Assembly (NCBI GenBank): GCA_964036195.1
Contig: OZ038457.1
Location: 12,861,147-12,925,146 of the forward strand
Length of the DNA: 64,000 nucleotides
From: Sphaerolaimus hirsutus
Lineage: Eukaryota; Nematoda; Chromadorea; Monhysterida; Sphaerolaimidae
Direction of reading: 5' to 3'
Shown here: piece by piece, positions 57,020 through 64,000 of the stretch
How positions within the stretch are numbered: the stretch's first letter is position 1
Layout: each line of letters opens with the position of its first letter
The notes under the pieces: generated by a model
The model's input: the letters and a program-made list of their open reading frames with translations, nothing else
Database searches by the model: none
Told to the model about the DNA's origin: nothing
Made by a program: the position numbers and the translations under genes

Positions 57020-58151
57020 TTTTGCACAATTTTAGGTTCCTGTGTTTTGAAATCAAGTAATGACGGAAAATGAGAGCGGTGAGGAATTTGAACCAACCTT
57101 TAAAAGTGACAGCAAACAGGGTCAAGCGAGTATAAATTACTTGCTCCGCAAAATGCACAATTTCTCACATTCACACACAAAAGTCACACACATACAATCA
57201 CGCAATCACACACACGCATTCACACACTCAAATATTAGCTGATACGGTTTCTCACATCTGAAAAGTAGAATACATCTTTGGCGATTTATAGAAGAACGAA
57301 CAAAAATTTCGAATTTCGTTTTTATTCGTTCAAGTTTGACCGCATGACACAGAAACTACAGTAAGCTATCAACGTCATGTTCCCGCAGATAAAACGTGAC
57401 GACTTATTCCTGTGATAGTATACACTCCAAAATTCAGTAAACCAAACATGTCGTGGCCTAATTGTTTCTATATCTACAGCTTACTTCTTTGAAATGAGGC
57501 AGATTAGAAAATTAGTGTCCCGTCACAACAATCCTGCTACTTGTGTGTACAGAACTAATGTATGTTAAATAAATAAATAAAAAGATGGATAAAGGGATCG
57601 GGTCATTTATGAAAAGTTGGCCTACGTCCAAGTTGTCAGTTGCGTATTGTACGAACGGGCGTAAATCACTCAAAATTTGCACTACTTTTCTAATTTTCAC
57701 CTTCATAATCGCTATCTCCTTTTTACGGTAGTTTCTATTTTAGCTGAGTTTGGTATATATTTTTTTATTCATAACAATTTCGAAATTATTGGCCGGCTTC
57801 CAACTTTTCATAAGCTGTATCTTCTGGTAATGTGGGGAACCGACATTATGTGAAGTTGGCTTATATCCACGTTTTTATTTGGATACAGTTACGTGTTGTA
57901 GAATGAGAGCACAATGAATAAGACACAGGATTTCCGTTCGAGTCACCGAAAATGGCCGCGGAATGAGCGCGGAAAACGGCCTACACTCTGGCAGACGCGT
58001 CGGTTTACCACCGTTAACGGCGATATACAAACGGTTGTATCCAAAAATTGTTTTGGACAGCTGCCAACTTCATATAAGGCCCATCCCTGGATTTTGTGAC
58101 CGCAGCAATAACATTCGGCTTCTTCAGTGTTCGGGTTAAAGGCGGGGCAAC
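57020..58151. promoter_or_regulatory. Divergent XPO1/PDHB intergenic region, copy 2
   Basis: 1.13 kb between divergent start codons, conserved with 32272-33430 apart from small changes. It should hold both promoters. A CA-rich track lies at about 57160-57230. No motif is claimed. Confidence 0.5.
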
Positions 58152-61100
58152 ATGCGTTCTCGTCTGGTACTGGCGTCGCGGCGTTGTCTGGTTACGCCAT
58201 GGCGGTGCGCCGCGACGGCACCAGCTGCAGGTTTGACACTTTTGGCACTGTCCCAGCGCAGCGTGGGTCCGCTTGATGCTGTGACCTGTCGTAACTTTCT
58301 TTTCGCAGTTTGATTGCCTTGAAATTGAGGGTTGAATTGTTCGTGATCGTCTTTATTGGGCTGTTTTAGATATCTACAGTGAACAGCATTCAGCAAGTGG
58401 GGCTTTTTGTATCACTATCATAAATACACTCTCACACACATAGAAGGTTTGCGGGCATTTCTCAGATGAGGGGTCAACAATGATGACCGTTCGCGACGCC
58501 CTCAACTCTGCCCTGGAGGAGGAGATCGTTCGCGATGAACGAGTTTTTCTGCTCGGCGAAGAGGTCGCCCAATACGACGGCGCCTATAAAGTTTGTTTTT
58601 GAGCTGCATTTATTTAGCGACACACGGGACGACGTATTTGTGCCCAAATCTTCGACCTCAAACTCGGTGAAATACTCATCCGTTGCTTTCTGATTCACTT
58701 TTCATGATTGTCCGCCGTCTCTGTATTCCACTTTAATAGTATTACTGTTGCGGAAAGCCGTGTTTCAATTGTTCAACAATGCGTTTTCAACTGTTCCACG
58801 CAGGTCAGCAAGGGTCTGTGGCGAAAATTTGGCGACAAAAGAGTCATTGACACCCCAATCACTGAACACGGCTTCGCTGGTATTTCTGTCGGCGCTGCTA
58901 TGGTAGGTTGTTGTCTACATCTTACATATTTATATTGCGTTATATACTCACATGTATTATTGGTACTTTTGCCACAGGCTGGCCTACGACCGATATGCGA
59001 GTTTATGACTTTCAATTTCGCTATGCAAGCAATCGACCAAATAATAAACTCTGCCGCAAAAACCTTCTACATGTCAGCTGGTCAGGTGCCCGTGCCCATC
59101 GTTTTCAGAGGGCCAAATGGAGCTGCCTCCGGTTGGTTTCGTGGGTGGTAGATATTCACCCTCGACAATAGTAAATCGCTCCTCCGGAGGGATAGATAAT
59201 AGGATTTTTTGCGTGTGTGCTTTTTCTATGCTAAATATATTAATGTAATATGCTTTTTCAAGTTGTAGAAATAAAAGAGGGAGAAAAATCGCTAAAAAAT
59301 CGGTAAAAATGATTTAAATAAGTAAATACGCACATTTATAGCCAAAAAGTTGAAAATAGACAATAATTCACATGTACGACAATGATTTTGAAGTCTGGAA
59401 AATCACGATGACGATTTTGAAGGTGGAAAAATGTAATGGTTCTGAAAATGGGGGGGTGTTTGAGGGATAGTAGCCAAAAATTGCCTCGGGATAGATAGAT
59501 AGCTGGAGGTTTTTTTTTTTTTGGGGGGGGGGGTAACCCTCCCCCGATCCCCCATACTGAATCTCTCTCTCGCGATTTACTTGTTCATTTTCAACGGGCC
59601 CATGTTGGTGCCGTAATGAGTGCCGCGTCGCAAATTGCACGCACATCGCAGGCGTGGGCGCGCAGCACAGCCAGGACTACAGCGCCTGGTACGGCCACTG
59701 CCCCGGCCTCAAGGTCGTCTCGCCCTACAGCAGCGAAGACGCCAAGGGACTCCTCAAATCCGCCATCAGGGACGACAATCCAGGTGTCTTTTCCATCTAT
59801 CTTTCTAATATGAGCCTCCATTTATCTATATAACATTTTTCGGCTCAAGTTAGATTATCTAATATAATCTAACTTGAGCCGAAAAACACGCACTCGGTGT
59901 AAACGTGACAAATTGAGAGAAAATTTGCTTTAAAAACAGAAATGCATTAATAATTTTAAAAAAGTTTTTCCATCAATTTTCCATTTACCGGAAAATTTTC
60001 TGTTTTTTTTCTATCGTATTCGATTTTCCAGCGTTCAATCTTTTTTAACGTTCCACTTGTCAACTAGTATTTATGTGGTCCTGCATCAACCCATGTTTCC
60101 AAAAACCCAGTGGTCGTATTGGAGAACGAGCTGCTGTACGGTGTGTCGTTCCCCATGTCTGCCGAGGCGCAGTCGGCCGACTTCTTGGTGCCTTTCGGCA
60201 AGGCCAAAGTGGAACGGGCCGGCCAGCACGTGACCATCGTAAGCTTGAGCAAGGGCGTGCAGCTGGCGCTGGATGCGGCCGACGTGCTCGCGCAGGATGG
60301 GGTCAATGCTGAGGTGGGCCGGCTTATATTTGGTATACTCGGCAGGCCGTTAGTTATTCGGCAAAATTAGTTATGTCTTGGTCGATAACGCGCGACCAGA
60401 ATACTTATGTATGCACTTTCACACAAAGAAAAATATTTTTTTAAATAAAAAGGCGGAAAAATAAATACAAGCGGCGAATGTTTTTTTTCCTGAGACTTTT
60501 TTTTGCTGGAACAATTTTTATTTTATGTACAATGACGTCATGATCGAGTGTTTCCTTCGGAAAAATGCATAGCGTGCGGTCCGCCGAGTATACCGTTTAA
60601 TTGGTCGCTGTTGTAGATGTTATTCTTAGTGGCCTCCAGACAACTGAAAAGTATTTTGCGTAAGCGTGTTGGCGGAGGGTTCGTTGTAAAATCTTTTGTG
60701 ACGGGGTTGGGCGGAGAATATGAGAAAAAAGGCAAAAAAAGTTAGTGAAATTATTTGTAAAAACACGTTACATGGGCAAACCATCGACGCGCTTAAAATA
60801 ACGATGGTATGTATTGATAGAGCACAGTACGCTCACCTGGGTGCAGTCCCAAGCCCTGTAAAGTAAAGTGTCAAATGTCATTTAAAAAGTAGGGTGTCAA
60901 TTGTTATGACAAATGTACCACAAGTGAAGTGTCAAGTGTAAAGAAAAATTCAGTAATAAAATCTCTTCTTTTTATTGACATTTTACATGGTATTTGACAC
61001 TTTACATTTTACAGGGCTTGCGACTGCCACCAGGGCTTGGCGGCCCCGCATAGAGAGTGCAAAACGCCAGCATTTTGGCGCCAAGCATTGAAACCAATCA

Positions 61101-62076
61101 CGCTTTTACATCTCCACCCTGGTGCATGATCTATTCTGCTTGCTATCTTTACTCATTATTTATTTTTACTCCCTTCAGGTGATCAACTTGCGTTCTTTGC
61201 GACCGCTGGACACGGAAACCATTGTGAAAAGCGTGATGAAGACCAACCACTTGGTGACGGTTGAGCAGGGCTGGCCCATGTTCGGCGTCGGTGCGGAAGT
61301 TATCGCTCAAGTGATGGAATGTGAGTTTTCCGTTCTCTCTTTGTCTCATCACGTTCACGAGATATTTTAGCCAGCCCTGACTAAGGTGTCAAAAATAATC
61401 TTGCGGAAAACGGAAATGGTAAAATGTTTGAGTTGCCGGAAAACGGAAAGCCTGAACCAGCCGTCATTACGCCTTATAGCCATCATATGAACGATTATGA
61501 TTTTTTAACGTTGTTTCTAAGTAGTTTGTTCTAGTTTCTAAGCACACTAGTTTTCACACGAAATTTAAACAAATCGAAATTTCGAAACTCACAAATCAAC
61601 TTAGTACGCATTTGAGTTTTCTACAATAAGGTGGCCGTCAACTACAGTTGACGGCGATTACAAATGACTCATTGTGGAAGATTCAAACACGTTGAAAGCT
61701 CATTTATGAGCTTTCGAAATTTCGTGTGAAAACTAGTGTGTGCAGGGCCATTGCGGGAAAACTGAAAATTGAGTCAGAAATCTGAAAATGTGGGGAAATT
61801 TTTTTTAATAATAAAGGGGGAAAATTTCAGCTGTCAGAAAATGGGTTAAAATTTTGCCTCCGTAAGAGGAAAACGAAAAACGGTCAGTTTCTGACGGTAA
61901 ACCCTCCTAGCCCAACTATCTTTTCAGCGCGCGCATTCGACTACCTGGACGCGCCGTGCTACAGGGTGACCGGCGTCGACGTGCCCATGCCCTACGCGCA
62001 ACATTTGGAGGTGGCCGCGCTGCCCTCCGCCGACGATGTGGTGCACACGTGCAGGAAGAGTCTCAATTTGCTCTAG
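58152..62076 (+). CDS. PDHB: Pyruvate dehydrogenase E1 component subunit beta, mitochondrial
   Basis: With E1-alpha this subunit forms the thiamine-diphosphate enzyme that decarboxylates pyruvate in the mitochondrial pyruvate dehydrogenase complex. Eight exons: 58152-58230, 58466-58590, 58804-58902, 58978-59131, 59652-59783, 60111-60313, 61179-61320 and 61928-62076, with consistent phases and a TAG stop, giving 360 residues, the usual length. Residues 1-26 ([19 protein letters not shown]...) are an Arg-rich mitochondrial presequence without acidic residues. Then come [27 protein letters not shown] (the GEE segment carries the cofactor-contacting glutamate in the family), [60 protein letters not shown], and a C-terminal transketolase-like domain with [19 protein letters not shown] and [11 protein letters not shown]. 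It is divergent from XPO1. It is the only complete PDHB here. Confidence 0.97.
59834..59886. repeat. Palindrome in PDHB intron 5
   Basis: Near-perfect arms of about 24 bp, TTTTTCGGCTCAAGTTAGAT and its inverse, around a short TCTAATA centre. It lies a few bases beyond the point where copy 1 runs into its assembly gap. Confidence 0.85.
60850..61021. mobile_element. MITE with CAAGCCCTGTAAAG ends
   Basis: The ends CAAGCCCTGTAAAG and TTTTACAGGGCTTG are inverted. The interior has GTGTCAAATGTC words. A related CAAGCCCTACAAAGTGTC stretch lies inside the element at 40324-41379. Confidence 0.65.
61543..61742. mobile_element. Short palindromic MITE in PDHB intron 7
   Basis: CACACTAGTTTTCACACGAA at the left is inverted at the right (TTCGTGTGAAAACTAGTGTG). 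About 200 bp. A decayed GGAAAACGG MITE lies just upstream (61384-61460). Confidence 0.65.
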
Positions 62077-64000
62077 CTCTGCATTTACCTTAGGCACCTA
62101 ATGATGTCCAGAAAATGTCCATGTCCAGAAAATGATGGTCTTTCTGCCCTGAGGTGATGATATTTGTTTCCTGGACACCGCCGATAGATCAAATATTGTG
62201 TGATATATTTATAGATAATATTTATAATTAATGATGTTGTGGTGGCCTGTCAGGTTTGTCACGTAACTTTTCCGCGCACAAACTTTTACGTCAAATGGTT
62301 TCCAGATCAATTCAGATTTAATTTGTTGGGTCGCAGAATGAATTAAGGTATGAATTAAGTTACTCACAGTTTCAATTGTTTGTGCTGCATTCACATACAA
62401 TTCCGCATTCTAATTCCCATTTACGGTCACATAGATAATCTCATCGAATAACTTTCAAGAGTAAGCATTCACGGATAAATTAATTTTTGCATCGTCGTGT
62501 TTTCCACTCTGTCGTTTTGCATCGGCATTCTCGATAAATATGGAAATCCTGATGATATTTTATTTGCGCGTGGATTTTTTGTAGGTCCTAGGCACAGTAT
62601 TTTTAGATATCAGACATGATGTCAATCGAATTGATGTGATCGGACTGACATCCAGTTAAATGCAAAATGTCACGCATGGTGTCGATAGTCATTCGCAATG
62701 TCCTGCAAAACATCAAATTTTCTGTTATTTTTCTACTCGTTTGACATTTTCCACGATTTTTGACACTTAGGCGCTCCACACGGTGGTTGACGCTACTTTT
62801 TAGAAGTCGATTGAGTCAACTCAGAGTCAACTGTTTTAAGTATAACTATTTGTAATTTTTTACCTGTGTTGATTAAGAAATATTGAGAAGTCGATTGATG
62901 TAGAATGAAAGAAGGGGATTTTTTGGATACATATTGTAAATGGCTCAGAGTCAATTGAATTTTTGACCAGTTGACTCTGAGTTGACGCTAATTTTGGCGT
63001 CAACTAGTGTGTGTGGGGCCTTAGCAGGGTATTTTACATCCGATCGACCACTTTTCTGATTTCAATTCCGAATTACCAATTAAAAAAGCGCGTCTGTGAT
63101 GTTGAGCGCTGAGTGAGCGCCTTGGCGCATATTCGGACGGTATGAGCTACCCGACATCGATGACCAATGACATCAGAGAAAGTTTAGAAAAGTGACCCTC
63201 ATTAGAAAAGTCTTCGATTTCTCCCGCTCTGATGCAAGGCAACTATTATACATAGATTGATATTCCCTAGTTTCTATTTAAATGTTTAGATCCCGATTGT
63301 CGCTTTTTCAACACGATGGATGTTCAATTTCAACCGTTTTGTTTACCAAACTTCGCGAACCTTTATCCCATCACCGCGTGGCTAAGTTATCGTCAAATTC
63401 ATTGAAAGTTTACAGATTTCATTTTGTGTGCATGAAAGTGGTAGGTACAGAACGCAGTTTTACACACCCATACGTTACTCGACAATTTTGAAAAAGCCAA
63501 TGTAAAGCATAAACCCTGGCACAAAGCTTTTTCGGCTGTCTGCTACCAAAACACAGCAATAAATATCAATGGACGCAACTCACTCACTCAACCAAATGTC
63601 ATGAAACAATAACAAATCCGTCTGGCGGCTTAGACGGTTGTTTTTGGTCCACGGGAACTCCTCATTTCGGCGACTGGCAAGAAATTTCGTGCGGCGGCAA
63701 GAACAAAAGAAATTAAAAAATGGGACGACTTAACGGATGTAACAAAAAAAACGAAGGCAGAATATCTTGTGGCGAATCGTGGCAGTTCACTGGGATATAG
63801 AAATGGCGATTAAATGATCGATACAAAAGTGAGCCATCAGAAAAATGCAAAAAACACATTCGAAACGCTGTCTACTAGCGCGCTCAGTGCACCCTGTGGT
63901 CTATTGAAATGCTAACTACGTATTCAGATTCGAAAACTACCAAAATAAAAACACAATCAGGAAAAATTAACCGTGATACAGGCCCTAGCGACAAAAGCTA
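62077..64000. other. Downstream of PDHB; no supported gene
   Basis: It contains a MITE-like pair TAGGCGCTCCACAC / GTGTGTGGGGCCTTA (62768-63023) with GTTGAC words inside. A plus-strand frame at 63282-63491 begins with an Arg-rich MFRSRLSLF and meets a possible donor near 63440, but nothing else supports it as a gene. The rest is AT-rich. Confidence 0.45.

Larger units (their letters stand above)
50667..59822. repeat. Segmental duplication, copy 2
   Basis: It matches 28260-36123. It keeps XPO1 exons 1-5 and PDHB exons 1-5 and continues into the rest of PDHB. It carries elements missing from copy 1 (54437-56445 region, 55158-55925) and lacks the hAT at 29655-30587. The left edge is exactly the end of the right LTR. 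Confidence 0.9.

Noticed and set aside
63282..63491. Arg-rich start that could be a mitochondrial presequence
   Set aside because: Only one short frame with a possible donor and nothing following; too weak to call.
1..64000. tRNA, rRNA or other structured RNA genes
   Set aside because: I looked for cloverleaf-like and conserved rRNA stretches and saw none; a covariance-model search would be needed to exclude small ones.

Overview
The window is eukaryotic, intron-rich and packed with transposons. Two first exons encode the N-terminal domain of nematode cuticle collagens, and one complete collagen ends in the Cys-Pro-rich tail typical of nematode cuticle collagens, so the source is most likely a nematode. 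The heavy repeat load and long introns would suit an enoplean such as a mermithid, but that is only a guess. I saw no bacterial-type operons, CRISPR arrays, rRNA or tRNA genes.

Layout. 1-9.5 kb is repeats: an inverted array of a short word, then nested miniature hAT-like elements. 9.9-13.9 kb (+) is a five-exon gene of unknown function. 16.5-32.3 kb (-) is a CRM1/exportin-1 (XPO1) gene whose introns hold a deep stack of transposons. 33.4-36.1 kb (+) is a truncated copy of the pyruvate dehydrogenase E1-beta gene (PDHB). 36.5-38.0 kb (+) is a decayed Penelope-like reverse transcriptase. 39.3-46.1 kb (-) holds an orphan collagen first exon and a complete nine-exon cuticle collagen with an added Cys-rich module. 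46.7-50.7 kb is an LTR retroelement that encodes only Gag and protease. 50.7-62.1 kb carries a second copy of the divergent XPO1/PDHB pair: XPO1 exons 1-5 (-) and a complete eight-exon PDHB (+). I found no convincing gene in 62.1-64 kb.

The XPO1/PDHB block exists twice (about 28.26-36.12 kb and 50.67-59.82 kb), and the copies have decayed differently. Copy 1 lost XPO1 exons 2-3 at a fold-back hAT scar and breaks off in PDHB at an assembly gap. Copy 2 keeps those exons and a whole PDHB but has no XPO1 beyond exon 5. Neither XPO1 copy is complete, and about 310-340 central residues are absent from the window. The arrangement is either a real segmental duplication or two haplotypes joined in one scaffold.

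The most striking pattern is in the hAT-like elements. Most have 8-bp target duplications and one of a few short terminal motifs. Their arms are built from one short word repeated many times (GCGC, CGATATCG, GGACCGGG, ACGTTT, GGAAAACGG, ATTCGAAA). Elements with the same ends or the same core can carry different arm words, yet the two arms of one element match. This suggests that arms are amplified or converted together. All coordinates and splice sites were read by eye; intron phases were checked exon by exon.
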